From CAWCUZ01 sp963798795 (lineage in GTDB: Bacteria; Acidobacteriota; Vicinamibacteria; Vicinamibacterales; SCN-69-37), in assembly GCA_963798795.1 (NCBI GenBank), contig CAWCUZ010000002.1:930001-994000 (forward strand): DNA of 64,000 nt. The letters are read 5' to 3'. Below the pieces are notes generated by a model. The model ran no database searches. It was not told the DNA's origin and was given only the letters and a program-made list of their open reading frames with translations. How positions within the stretch are numbered: position 1 is the first letter of the stretch; each line of letters starts with the position of its first letter. The translations under genes and the position numbers were made by a program. Shown here piece after piece: positions 8,271 to 17,159 of the stretch.

Positions 8271-9131
8271 GTGGCCGAGCCCTCCGAGGTCAGCGTCGTC
8301 ATTCCCGCCCTGAACGAAGCCGGCGCGATCGGCGGGGTCGTGGGCGGCCTGCGCGCGGCCGGCGCCTGGCGCGAGATCCTCGTCGTCGACGACGGATCGA
8401 CGGACGCCACGGCGGCCGACGCGGAGGCCGCGGGCGCGCGGGTCCTGCGTCATCCGTATCGCAAGGGCAACGGCGCGGCCGTCAAGACGGGGATTCGCGC
8501 CGCCACAGGCGAGTACGTCCTGATCCTGGACGGTGACGGCCAGCACCTGCCGGCGGACGCGCTGCGGCTCGTCGCGCACCTGGGGACGTTCGACCTGGTC
8601 GTGGGCGCGCGGAGCTCGGCGACGCAGGCCGGCTCGACGCGCCGAACGGGCAACGCCGCCCTCAACTGGCTGGCCGGCTATCTGGCCGAGCGGCCGATCC
8701 CCGATCTCACGTCGGGGTTCCGCGCCATGCGGCGCGGGATCGTGCGGGAGTTCCTGCACCTGCTGCCCAACGGGTTCTCGACGCCGACCACGACGACGCT
8801 GGCGTTCATCAAAGGCGGCTACAACGTGGCGTTCGAGCCGATCGAGGCGCGGGCGCGGACGGGGTCGTCGAAGATCCGCCTGTCGCGCGACGGCGCCAAG
8901 TTCGTCCTCATCATTCTGCGCGTCGTCACGATTTTCAGCCCGTTCCGTGTGTTCCTGCCGATCGCCGGCGCGGCGTTCCTGGTCGGCGCCGCGTACGCAG
9001 TGTGGACGATCGTCACGCAGTCGCACGTGACCAACTCGTCGGTGCTGCTCATCACGCTGGCGGTCGTCATCTTCCTCATCGGGCTCGTCTCGGAGCAGAT
9101 TTCCGCGCTGCGGCTCGAAGGCCGGAAGTAG
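8271..9131 (+). CDS. GT2-family glycosyltransferase with C-terminal membrane helices
   Basis: A second GT2 polyprenyl-phosphate sugar transferase, 286 aa, starting at a GTG on the base following the preceding stop. Motifs: VVDDGSTDAT, LILDGDGQHLP for the divalent metal, and DLTSGFRAMRRG. Two membrane segments follow (FRVFLPIAGAAFLVGAAYAV and SVLLITLAVVIFLIGLVSEQ). It shares its overall plan with the previous gene, so the pair may supply two different lipid-linked sugar donors to the nearby GT-C enzymes. That link is inference. Confidence 0.87.
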   Translation: MAEPSEVSVVIPALNEAGAIGGVVGGLRAAGAWREILVVDDGSTDATAADAEAAGARVLRHPYRKGNGAAVKTGIRAATGEYVLILDGDGQHLPADALRLVAHLGTFDLVVGARSSATQAGSTRRTGNAALNWLAGYLAERPIPDLTSGFRAMRRGIVREFLHLLPNGFSTPTTTTLAFIKGGYNVAFEPIEARARTGSSKIRLSRDGAKFVLIILRVVTIFSPFRVFLPIAGAAFLVGAAYAVWTIVTQSHVTNSSVLLITLAVVIFLIGLVSEQISALRLEGRK

Positions 9132-9147
9132 GAAGGGGCGAGCGGAC

Positions 9148-10389
9148 GTGGCAGGCACCGAGGCCACTCGACGATTCGCCTGGAGCTGGCTGGCCGCGGC
9201 CGCCGTTCTCGGCGTCGTGCTCCGCCTGGGGTTCGCGCTGGGCTACTGGACCAACCAGCCGCTGACGCGCGACGAGCGCGAGTACCTGTCGCTCGCGCGC
9301 AGTCTTGCCGCGGGCGCCGGGTTCACCTACGACGCCGACATGCTGGGCGGCCCGATCGAGCCGTTCGGCCGGGCGCCCGGGTACCCCGCGTTTCTGGCGA
9401 TTGCGGGAGGCGGCGGGGCGCCGGGGTCTCGCGTCCCGGACCCGGTGAAGGTCGTGCAATCGCTCATCGGCGGTCTGGCGGTCGTGCTCACGGGGATGGT
9501 CGCGTGGCGGCTGGCCGGGCCGCGCGCCGGCCGCAGCGCGGCCGTCATCGCGGCGTGCTACCCCCCGCTGGTCTGGATCGCGGCCTACGCCCTCAGCGAG
9601 GCGCTCTTCTGGCCCATGGCGATGGGGGTCGTGCTGCTCTTCGATCGAATCCCGTCCGTTGATCGGCGACGGGCGGCCTGGCCGGCGATCGCGTGCGGCG
9701 TGCTGGCGGGCGCCGCGGTGCTGGTGCGCCCCGCGCTGCTCGTGATGCTGCCGATGGCGTTCGTCTGGCTGCTCTGGAAGCGGCTCCTGCGCGGCGCCAT
9801 CCTGCTGGCGGTCGGGTCCACGCTCGTCATCGTTCCCTGGACGATCCGCAACTACGTGCACGACCATCGATTCGTGCTCGTGGCCTCCGATGGCGGCGTG
9901 ACCTTCTGGACGGGCAACAACGCGCTGGCGCACGGGGAAGGCGACATGGCGGCCAATCCGGATCTGAAGCGCGCCAGCCAGGCGCTGCGCGCGGATCACC
10001 CCGGATTGAACGAAGCGGCCATGGAGCCCGTGTACTACCGCGAGGCGTGGAGCTGGATCACGTCGCATCCGACGGCCTGGCTCTGGCTCGAGGTACGCAA
10101 GGCGTTCTACCTCGTCGTCCCGATCGGACCGTCGTATCGGCTGCACTCGGTTCGCTACTATCTCGCGTCCATCATTCCGTATGCGCTGCTGCTGCCCGCC
10201 GCCATCGTCGGGTTCTGGCAGGTGGGCGCCCGACGCGCCGCGGCACCGGGTCTCTGGCTGCTCGCGGCCGCCTCGATCGCCGTCTGCCTGGTGTTCTTCC
10301 CGCAGGAGCGGTTCCGGATTCCGGTCCTCGATCCGGCGCTCATCGTCTGCGCGGCGGCGCTCGACCGCCCGCGCGCGGGCGGAGCGTAG
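9148..10389 (+). CDS. GT39/ArnT-like membrane glycosyltransferase
   Basis: Multi-pass inner-membrane GT-C enzyme, 413 aa, GTG start. The first periplasmic loop after helix one carries the acidic signature TRDEREYLSLARS, as in PMT/ArnT enzymes, which take sugars from polyprenyl-phosphate donors. About nine further hydrophobic segments are visible, with a periplasmic stretch around FVLVASDGGVTFWTGNN. It is shorter at the C-terminus than ArnT. It stands directly after two GT2 enzymes that could make its lipid-linked donor. The acceptor is unknown. Confidence 0.82.
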   Translation: MAGTEATRRFAWSWLAAAAVLGVVLRLGFALGYWTNQPLTRDEREYLSLARSLAAGAGFTYDADMLGGPIEPFGRAPGYPAFLAIAGGGGAPGSRVPDPVKVVQSLIGGLAVVLTGMVAWRLAGPRAGRSAAVIAACYPPLVWIAAYALSEALFWPMAMGVVLLFDRIPSVDRRRAAWPAIACGVLAGAAVLVRPALLVMLPMAFVWLLWKRLLRGAILLAVGSTLVIVPWTIRNYVHDHRFVLVASDGGVTFWTGNNALAHGEGDMAANPDLKRASQALRADHPGLNEAAMEPVYYREAWSWITSHPTAWLWLEVRKAFYLVVPIGPSYRLHSVRYYLASIIPYALLLPAAIVGFWQVGARRAAAPGLWLLAAASIAVCLVFFPQERFRIPVLDPALIVCAAALDRPRAGGA

Positions 10390-10395
10390 CGACCC

Positions 10396-11613
10396 ATGCG
10401 CCACGTCGTCGTGATGGTCACGACGTCCTATCCGCGGTTTCCCGGTGACGGTGTCGGCAGCTTCATGGAGCCGATCGCCAAGAACGTGGCCGCGCGCGGA
10501 CACGAGGTGCACCTGGTGGCGCCGTGGCATCCCGCCATCACGCGCGGGCCGGTGGAGGACGGCGTCTGTTTCCACTTCTTCCACTACGCGCCCACCGAAT
10601 CGCTGAACGTTTTCGGCTACGCCGCCGGGCTGCGTGCCGACACGCACCTCAAGCGCCGGGTGTGGGCGGTTGCGCCGCTCGCGATGGCGTCCGGGTGGTT
10701 CAAGACGCTGCGGGTCGCCGCCAGGCGACGCGCCACGGTCATCCACGGCCACTGGGTGGTGCCGGGGGGCGTGCTGGCGGCCGCGGCGGCCGGCCCGCGG
10801 CCGCTCGTCATCAGCCTGCACGGCTCGGACGTCTTCGTCGCCGAGCGCAACGGCATCGCGCGGCGCGCCGCGCGTCTGGCGTTTCGCCGCGCCGGCTGGG
10901 TGACGGCCTGCAGCGACGACCTGCGCACGCGCGCCGTCGCGATGGGCGCCGACCCCGACCGCATCGAGACGGTGCCCTACGGGGTCGACGTCGATCGCTT
11001 CGCGCCCAACGCCGCGGTGCGCGAACGGGTCCGCGCGGCGCTCGGCATCGGCGACGCACCGCTGGTCGTGTCGGCCGGCCGGCTCGTGCGCAAGAAGGGA
11101 TTCGACTACCTGGTGGACGCCGTGGGGTCGCTCGCCGCGGCGCGTCCCGACCTGCGGCTCGTCATCGCCGGCGAGGGCGACCTGCACGCGGAACTGCACG
11201 CCCGCGCGTCGGCGCTCGGCCCGGACCGCGTGACGCTGCTCGGCCGCCGGTCGCAGGACGAGGTGGGCGAGCTGTCGGCGGCCGCGGACGTCGTGGCGGT
11301 GCCGTCAATCCGGGACGAAGCCGGCAACGTGGACGGCCTGCCGAATTTCGCGCTCGAAGCGCTCGCGACGGCCACGCCCGTGGTCGCGACCACGGCCGGC
11401 GGTCTGCCGCAGGCGATCGACGACGGCGTGACCGGCCTCGCCGTGCCGGAACGCGACGCGGCCGCGCTCGCGCGAGCGATCGATCGACTGCTGCGGGATC
11501 GGCCGGCCGCGCTGGCCCTGGGCCGGGCCGCGCGCGCGCGCATCGGGCGCGATTTCGGCTGGGCGCGGGTTGCGGAACGCTTCGAGCGGGCGTATGACGC
11601 GGTCGTCCGGTAA
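10396..11613 (+). CDS. GT4-family glycosyltransferase
   Basis: Retaining GT-B glycosyltransferase, 405 aa. The N-terminal domain opens with VVVMVTTSYPRFPGDGVGSF, a form seen in polysaccharide GT4 enzymes. A substrate loop LHGSDVFVAER is present, and the donor domain has SAGRLVRKKGFDYLVDAV, with the E-x7-E region DGLPNFALEALATATPVV. It starts six bases after the upstream GT-C gene, so it is probably cotranscribed. Sugar and linkage cannot be told. Confidence 0.88.
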   Translation: MRHVVVMVTTSYPRFPGDGVGSFMEPIAKNVAARGHEVHLVAPWHPAITRGPVEDGVCFHFFHYAPTESLNVFGYAAGLRADTHLKRRVWAVAPLAMASGWFKTLRVAARRRATVIHGHWVVPGGVLAAAAAGPRPLVISLHGSDVFVAERNGIARRAARLAFRRAGWVTACSDDLRTRAVAMGADPDRIETVPYGVDVDRFAPNAAVRERVRAALGIGDAPLVVSAGRLVRKKGFDYLVDAVGSLAAARPDLRLVIAGEGDLHAELHARASALGPDRVTLLGRRSQDEVGELSAAADVVAVPSIRDEAGNVDGLPNFALEALATATPVVATTAGGLPQAIDDGVTGLAVPERDAAALARAIDRLLRDRPAALALGRAARARIGRDFGWARVAERFERAYDAVVR

Positions 11614-11676
11614 GCCGGCCGTCCCCGGCCGCTTGTCGGTCTCCGGGCACCGTGTTAGCGTTTGCGTCACTCGACG

Positions 11677-12453
11677 ATGTCATCCGGCGCCGACATACGC
11701 CCAGCCAGCCTGAGCGTCTTTTTCCCCGCGTACAACGACAGCGGCACGATCGCCAGCCTGGTGATCGCGGCGCGGCAGACCGCGCGGAAGCTGACGCCCG
11801 ATTTCGAGATCCTGGTGGTCAACGACGGCAGCGCCGACGGGACGGCGGCCCTCGCCGACGAGCTGGCGCGCACCTACCCGGAGGTGCGGGTCATCCATCA
11901 TCCGGTGAACCGCGGGTACGGCGGCGCGCTGCGGAGCGGCTTTGCCAGCGCACGGAAGGACATCATTTTCTACACCGATGGCGACGCGCAGTACGATCCG
12001 GCCGAGCTCGAGGCGCTGTGGCCCCGCCTGACCGACGCGGTGGATCTGGTCAACGGCTACAAGATCAGCCGGTCCGACCCGCTGCATCGGATCGTCATCG
12101 GGCGGCTGTATCACTACATCGTCAAGCTGCTGTTCGGCCTCAGGGTCCGCGATGTGGACTGCGACTTCCGCCTCATGCGGCGGACGATTTTCGACCGCGT
12201 GCACCTCGAGCACGACAGCGGCGTGATCTGCCTCGAGATGATGAAGAAGATCCAGGACGCCGGGTTCCGGATCGCCGAGGTGCCGGTGCACCACTACCAC
12301 CGGGCGTACGGCAAGTCGCAGTTCTTCAACTTCCGCCGGCTGTTCCGCACGGCGATGGGCGTCGGGCGGCTGTGGGTGGACCTGGTCGTCGTGCGGCGCC
12401 ACAAACGGGGTCCGGTGGCCGGCGAGGCCCGGCTCGACGGCAAGCGGCCATGA
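11677..12453 (+). CDS. GT2-family glycosyltransferase (DPM1-like, no membrane anchor)
   Basis: GT-A glycosyltransferase, 258 aa. Motifs: FFPAYNDSGTIASLV at the nucleotide-binding start, VVNDGSADGTAAL, YTDGDAQYDPAEL for metal binding, and the acceptor-side loop DCDFRLMRR. It lacks the C-terminal hydrophobic segments of the other GT2 proteins in this locus. A TTG 15 bases upstream (11662) is also in frame; the ATG at 11677 is preferred because homologues begin shortly before the first strand. Its stop overlaps the ATG of the next gene by four bases. Confidence 0.85.
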   Translation: MSSGADIRPASLSVFFPAYNDSGTIASLVIAARQTARKLTPDFEILVVNDGSADGTAALADELARTYPEVRVIHHPVNRGYGGALRSGFASARKDIIFYTDGDAQYDPAELEALWPRLTDAVDLVNGYKISRSDPLHRIVIGRLYHYIVKLLFGLRVRDVDCDFRLMRRTIFDRVHLEHDSGVICLEMMKKIQDAGFRIAEVPVHHYHRAYGKSQFFNFRRLFRTAMGVGRLWVDLVVVRRHKRGPVAGEARLDGKRP

Positions 12454-13472
12454 ACCCGCAGTACCGGGAGTTCTACCGCGGCCGGCGCGTGCTCGTGACC
12501 GGCGGCCTCGGCTTCATCGGGTCCAATCTGGCGCGCCAGCTCGTCGACCTCGGCGCCCGCGTCCTGCTCGTCGATTCGCTGCTCCAGGACTACGGCGGCA
12601 ACCTGTTCAACGTCGACGGCCTGGAGGATCGGCTCCGGGTCAACATCGCCGACATCCGCCAGGGCACGACGATGAACTACCTGGTGCGCGGGTGCGACGT
12701 CATTTTCAACCTGGCCGGCCAGGTGAGTCACATCGACAGCATGCTCGATCCGCACACGGACCTCGAGATCAACTGCCGGTCGCAGCTCACGCTGCTCGAG
12801 GCCTGCCGGCAGCACAATCCCGGGACCAAGGTGGTGTACGCGGGCACGCGGCAGATCTACGGCCGGCCGGAGCGGCTGCCGGTGGACGAGACGCACCTCG
12901 TGCGGCCCACCGACATCAACGGCATCAACAAGGCGGCGGGCGAGAACTACCATCTCGTCTACAACAACGTGTTCGGCGTGCGGGCCTGCTCACTCAGAAT
13001 CACGAACGTCTACGGTCCGCGGCAGCTCATCCGCCACAACCGGATGGGCTTCATCGGCTGGTTCATCCGGCTCGTGCTCGAAGGACGCGAGATCCAGATC
13101 TACGGCGACGGGTCGCAGGTGCGCGACTTCGTCTACGTCGACGACGTGGCCGACGCGCTGCTGCGGGCGGGGGCCACCGACGCGGTCAACGGCGACGTGT
13201 TCAACGTGGGCGGCGCCGAGCCGATCTCGCACCGCGACCTGGTGCGGCTCCTGATCGACCTGGCCGGATCCGGGTCGCTGCGCTACGTCCCGTGGCCGGA
13301 GGACAAGAAGCGCATCGACATCGGGTCGTTCTACTCCGACTCGACCAAGTTCGCGCGGACGACCGGGTGGGCGCCGGCGGTCGAGCTGCGCGACGGGTTC
13401 GCGCGCACGTTCGCCTTCTACCGCCAGCATTTCGCGAAGTACACCGAAGCCGCCGAGGGCATGCTGCTGTGA
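12450..13472 (+). CDS. Extended-SDR NAD-dependent sugar-nucleotide epimerase/dehydratase, Tyr of YxxxK replaced
   Basis: Rossmann-fold sugar-nucleotide enzyme, 340 aa. The NAD(P) loop is TGGLGFIGS, and the AGQVSHIDSM and VVYAGTRQIYGRP segments follow the extended-SDR plan. Where the catalytic YxxxK should be, the sequence reads DINGINKAAGENYH, so the Lys is kept but the Tyr position is Asn. Downstream RITNVYGPRQLI and YGDGSQVRDFVYVDDVADAL are normal substrate-side motifs. It is translationally coupled on both sides (ATGA, GTGA). It probably acts on an NDP-hexose feeding the neighbouring aminotransferase; the exact reaction is open. Confidence 0.82.
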   Translation: MNPQYREFYRGRRVLVTGGLGFIGSNLARQLVDLGARVLLVDSLLQDYGGNLFNVDGLEDRLRVNIADIRQGTTMNYLVRGCDVIFNLAGQVSHIDSMLDPHTDLEINCRSQLTLLEACRQHNPGTKVVYAGTRQIYGRPERLPVDETHLVRPTDINGINKAAGENYHLVYNNVFGVRACSLRITNVYGPRQLIRHNRMGFIGWFIRLVLEGREIQIYGDGSQVRDFVYVDDVADALLRAGATDAVNGDVFNVGGAEPISHRDLVRLLIDLAGSGSLRYVPWPEDKKRIDIGSFYSDSTKFARTTGWAPAVELRDGFARTFAFYRQHFAKYTEAAEGMLL

Positions 13473-14581
13473 ACCCGGCCGTTCCGTTCATGTCGCTGCG
13501 GCCCGGCGAGGACGCCGAAGCGGTCGGCGCGGCCATCGCTCGCGTGGTCGAGCGCGGCTGGTTCGTGCTCGGTCCGGAGGTCACGGCCTTCGAAGAGGAA
13601 TTCGCGGCCGCGTGCGGCACGCGGCGCGCCGTCGGCGTCGGCACCGGCACGGATGCGATCGCGTTGACGCTCAGGGCGCTCGGCATCGGGCCCGGCGACG
13701 AGGTGATCACGTCGCCACTCTCGGCGGCGTTCAGCGCCCTCGCGATCCTCATGGCGGGCGCGACGCCGGTGTTCGCCGACATCGACCCGCGGCGGCTCAC
13801 GCTGGATCCGCGGGCGGCCGAGGCCGTCATCACGCCGCGCACGGCCGCGCTGCTGCCGGTGCACCTGTACGGGCAGCCCGCCGACATGCCGGCATTCGAG
13901 GCGCTCGCCGCCCGCCATCGCCTGGCGCTCGTCGAGGACGCCTGCCAGGCGCACCTGGCGACGTCAGCCGGGCGTCCGGTGGGCACGTTCGGTGCCGCGG
14001 GCGCGTTCAGCTTCTATCCCACGAAGAACCTCGGCGCGTTCGGCGACGCCGGGGCGGTGGCCACGAACGACCCGGTCCTGGCCGACAGGCTGACGCGGCT
14101 GCGCAACGGAGGCCAGACGGATCGCTATCGGCACGTGGAGTTCGGCGTGAACAGCCGGCTCGACGAGCTGCAGGCGGCGGTACTCCGGGCGCGCCTGCCG
14201 TATCTTGCCGCGTGGACCGCGCGGCGTCGCGAGCTGGCGGCGCGCTATCGCCAGGGCCTCGCCGGCGCGACGATCGAGGTGCCGCCCGAAGAGGACGGCG
14301 GACACGTCTATCACCTGTTTCCGGTGCTCTCGACGTCGCGAACGGCGCTCCGGGCGCACCTGCAGGAACTGGGCATCGGCACGCTCGTCCACTATCCGAT
14401 CCCCATTCCGCAGCAACCGGCGTTTGCCGCCTTCGACGCGGCGTCGTGCCCGCAGGCCGACCGGGTCGCCCGGGAGGTGTGCTCGCTGCCGCTCCATCCG
14501 CGGCTGGCCGACGAAGAGGCCGACCGTGTCGCGGGCGCGATTGCGGCCTGGTCGCGGGCCGCCTCCGAAACGGCGCCGTAG
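13469..14581 (+). CDS. DegT/DnrJ/EryC1/StrS-family PLP aminotransferase
   Basis: Sugar aminotransferase of fold type I, 370 aa, GTG start overlapping the previous stop. It has VGTGTDAIALTLRALGIGPGDEVIT for cofactor phosphate binding, and LPVHLYGQPADM. The PLP lysine lies in SFYPTKNLGAFGDAGAV, and the C-terminal RLDELQAAVLRARLPYL is typical of the family. These enzymes convert a keto-NDP-sugar to an amino sugar. With the coupled SDR upstream, a two-step NDP-amino-sugar pathway for the surface glycan is likely. Confidence 0.92.
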   Translation: MNPAVPFMSLRPGEDAEAVGAAIARVVERGWFVLGPEVTAFEEEFAAACGTRRAVGVGTGTDAIALTLRALGIGPGDEVITSPLSAAFSALAILMAGATPVFADIDPRRLTLDPRAAEAVITPRTAALLPVHLYGQPADMPAFEALAARHRLALVEDACQAHLATSAGRPVGTFGAAGAFSFYPTKNLGAFGDAGAVATNDPVLADRLTRLRNGGQTDRYRHVEFGVNSRLDELQAAVLRARLPYLAAWTARRRELAARYRQGLAGATIEVPPEEDGGHVYHLFPVLSTSRTALRAHLQELGIGTLVHYPIPIPQQPAFAAFDAASCPQADRVAREVCSLPLHPRLADEEADRVAGAIAAWSRAASETAP

Positions 14582-14587
14582 CGGCTG

Positions 14588-17071
14588 ATGAGGGCCGACC
14601 TGCTCGCGGCGCTCCTCGTTTTCTACGTTCCGGGCGCGCTGATCTTCCGGATTCCGCTGACCGGCCGTGGGGCGCGCGCAGCGCTCGACGCGGAGGAGCG
14701 TGTCTACTGGCACGTCCTGCTGAGCATCGCGTGGTCGCTGGCGGTGGTGCTGGCGATGGCCGCGCTCGACGTCTATCGCTTCGAGCGCGTGCTGATCGTC
14801 AACGCGGCCGTCTCGCTGGTCATCGTCGGGGCGGGACGCACGCGGCTGCTCTACCGGGGCGCGGCTCCGCGGCCGGGCTGGACGGCCGTCATGCCGGTCG
14901 CCCTCGTCCTGCTCGGCCTGTGGCGGTTCTTCCCGTCGTCCGAGTACGTCATCGGCGGCAAGGATCCGGGCGTGTACATGAACGAGGGGATCCAGATCGC
15001 GCAGCGCGGATCGCTCGTCATTCACGACGACACGGTGGCCGCGGTGCCGGAGTTCGCCCGTTCGCTGTTCTTTCCGCCGTCCTATCGCGCCGAATACGAC
15101 AGCTTGCGCTTCATGGGGTTCTTCGTGCTGGACCCGCGGGCGGGCCAGGTCGTCGGCCAGTTCCCGCAGCTGTTTCCCGCGTCGGTGGCGATCGGCTACG
15201 GACTCGACGGGCTGAGCGGCGCGCGGCGGGCCGTGGGCGCGTGGGCGCTGCTCGGGGTGCTGGGGCTCTACTTCCTCGGCGCGCGGATCACCGGACGCAG
15301 CGCCGCGACCGCAGCCGCGGTGCTGCTCACGCTCAACGCGGCGGAGGTGTGGTTTGCGCGATATCCGAACAGCGATATCGCCATGCAGGCGCTGCTTCTG
15401 GCAGCGCTCCTGGCATTCGCGCGCGCGCGTGACGCGACGGATGCGCTGCTGGGGATCACGGCCGGCGCGCTCGTCGGGCTGCTGCTGTTTCTGCGCGTCG
15501 ACGGCGTGATGGTCGTGGCGGGATTCGGCGCCGCCAGCGTGGTGACCTGGGTCGTGGAGCGACGGCGGCTGGACGCGGGCTTCATCACGACGGTCGCGAT
15601 CGCGCTGGCGCTGTTCGGGTGGTACATGGCGGGCCCCATGCGGCCGTACCTCGCGTATCCGCTCGTCTGGCTGCGCAACCTGCCTCGCGCCAGCCTCGCC
15701 GCCGCCGCCGTGGCGATCGGCGCGGGAACCGGTGCGGTGCTCTGGCTGCGGCGCCGCGACGTCGGGGCCGCGCGCCGGGCCGTCCCCTGGGCCATCGTGG
15801 CGGTGGTGCTCGCGGCGGCCGGGTACGCGTTGTTCTTCAGACAGGCCGGCGGCCGGCTGACCGACTACGACGCAGCGGCGCTCCGGACGTTCGCGCAGTC
15901 GTACCTGCTGCCTTCCGGAACGGCCCTGGCGCTGGCGGGGTTCGTGCTGATGATGCGGCGGGATTTCTGGCGCGCGCCGGCGTTCGCCATCATGGTCACC
16001 GGCTTCGCGCTGTTCTTCTTCTACAAGATCCACGTCGTGCCGGAGCAGTTCTGGATGGCGCGCCACTACCTGCCGATCATCCTGCCCGGCGCGCTGCTGT
16101 TCGCGGCGATCGCGGCCGATGCGCTCACACGGCTGCTGCCTCGACGCCTCGTCGGGACGCACGCCGGACTGGTCGTGCTGATCGTCGTGGGATTCCAGTA
16201 TCAGGCGCGGGCGGCGCCGCTGCTCTCGCACGTCGAGTACGCCGGCGTGATTCCATTCCTCGAGCAGCTCGCCTCGCGCTTCGGCGACCGCGACCTCGTT
16301 CTCGTCGAATCGCGCGACACCGGCGCGGACACGCATGTGCTGGCGCTGCCGCTCGCCTACATCTACGCGAAGCACGTGCTCGTGCTCTCGTCGGCCCGCC
16401 CGGACAAGATCCAGCTCGCGACGTGGCTCGAACGGGCCGCGCGCCAGTACTCCCGCGTGATCTTTCTGGGCGGCGGGGGCACCGACCTGCTGTCGCGGCG
16501 CATCGTGGCGTCGCCCGTCGCAGACGTCAGAGTGCAGGTGCCCGAGTACGCGACCACGCCATGGAACGAATACCCGGAGGGCCCGCGGCGCAAGGACTTC
16601 GATGCGACGATCTATCGACTGGCGCTGGGCGCGCCCGAAACGGCGGAGGGGTTCCGGCTCGACCTCGGCTTCCAGGACGACCTGTATGCCGTGCGCTTCT
16701 ACGCCAAGGAAACGACCGAGGGCCGCTCCATCCGGTGGACCACCGCGCAGTCGTACATCGCCGTGCCCGGTATCAGTGGCGCCGAACGGGAGGTCACGTT
16801 GACCATGAGCAACGGCGGCCGGCCGGACGCCGCGCCGCCCGCGCACGTGAACGTGTTCTTCGACGGCACCCCGATCGGCACCGTCACCGTGACGCCGGAA
16901 TTCCAGGATTATCGCTTCGCCCTGCCGCCGGCTGCCGTCGCCGCCGCGGCCCGCCGCGACGACCCGGCCCAGCTGCGCCTGGTCGCTACGACCTGGAACC
17001 CGCACGGCCTGCTCGGCACCCCGGACGACCGCAACCTCGGCGTCATGGTGGACAAGGCGGTGGTGAAATAG
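14588..17071 (+). CDS. Large GT-C-like membrane protein, probable glycosyltransferase
   Basis: Integral membrane protein, 827 aa, with about 13 hydrophobic segments up to residue 540 and then a periplasmic C-terminal domain of about 290 residues. The first periplasmic loop contains the acidic signature GGKDPGVYMNEG and later FARYPNSDIAMQALLLAAL, which fit a lipid-linked-sugar GT-C enzyme. The C-terminal part ends in a beta-rich stretch (HVNVFFDGTPIGTVTVTPEFQDYRF) that could be a carbohydrate-binding fold. I know no named family for the whole chain. It lies six bases after the aminotransferase and before the GT9 gene. Confidence 0.72.
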   Translation: MRADLLAALLVFYVPGALIFRIPLTGRGARAALDAEERVYWHVLLSIAWSLAVVLAMAALDVYRFERVLIVNAAVSLVIVGAGRTRLLYRGAAPRPGWTAVMPVALVLLGLWRFFPSSEYVIGGKDPGVYMNEGIQIAQRGSLVIHDDTVAAVPEFARSLFFPPSYRAEYDSLRFMGFFVLDPRAGQVVGQFPQLFPASVAIGYGLDGLSGARRAVGAWALLGVLGLYFLGARITGRSAATAAAVLLTLNAAEVWFARYPNSDIAMQALLLAALLAFARARDATDALLGITAGALVGLLLFLRVDGVMVVAGFGAASVVTWVVERRRLDAGFITTVAIALALFGWYMAGPMRPYLAYPLVWLRNLPRASLAAAAVAIGAGTGAVLWLRRRDVGAARRAVPWAIVAVVLAAAGYALFFRQAGGRLTDYDAAALRTFAQSYLLPSGTALALAGFVLMMRRDFWRAPAFAIMVTGFALFFFYKIHVVPEQFWMARHYLPIILPGALLFAAIAADALTRLLPRRLVGTHAGLVVLIVVGFQYQARAAPLLSHVEYAGVIPFLEQLASRFGDRDLVLVESRDTGADTHVLALPLAYIYAKHVLVLSSARPDKIQLATWLERAARQYSRVIFLGGGGTDLLSRRIVASPVADVRVQVPEYATTPWNEYPEGPRRKDFDATIYRLALGAPETAEGFRLDLGFQDDLYAVRFYAKETTEGRSIRWTTAQSYIAVPGISGAEREVTLTMSNGGRPDAAPPAHVNVFFDGTPIGTVTVTPEFQDYRFALPPAAVAAAARRDDPAQLRLVATTWNPHGLLGTPDDRNLGVMVDKAVVK

Positions 17072-17159
17072 GAGGGCGGGTCTGTCCCCGATCCCCAGGG
17101 ACCGGCCCGGTGGCCCGGTCGAAGCGGAACGGCGACCCGATCGGCAGGCAGCAACGCAG

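Noticed and set aside
17072..17159. Another REP copy in the gap before the GT9 gene
   Set aside because: Contains GGGTCTGTCCCCG, faintly similar to the dispersed repeats, but no arm pair could be matched convincingly.
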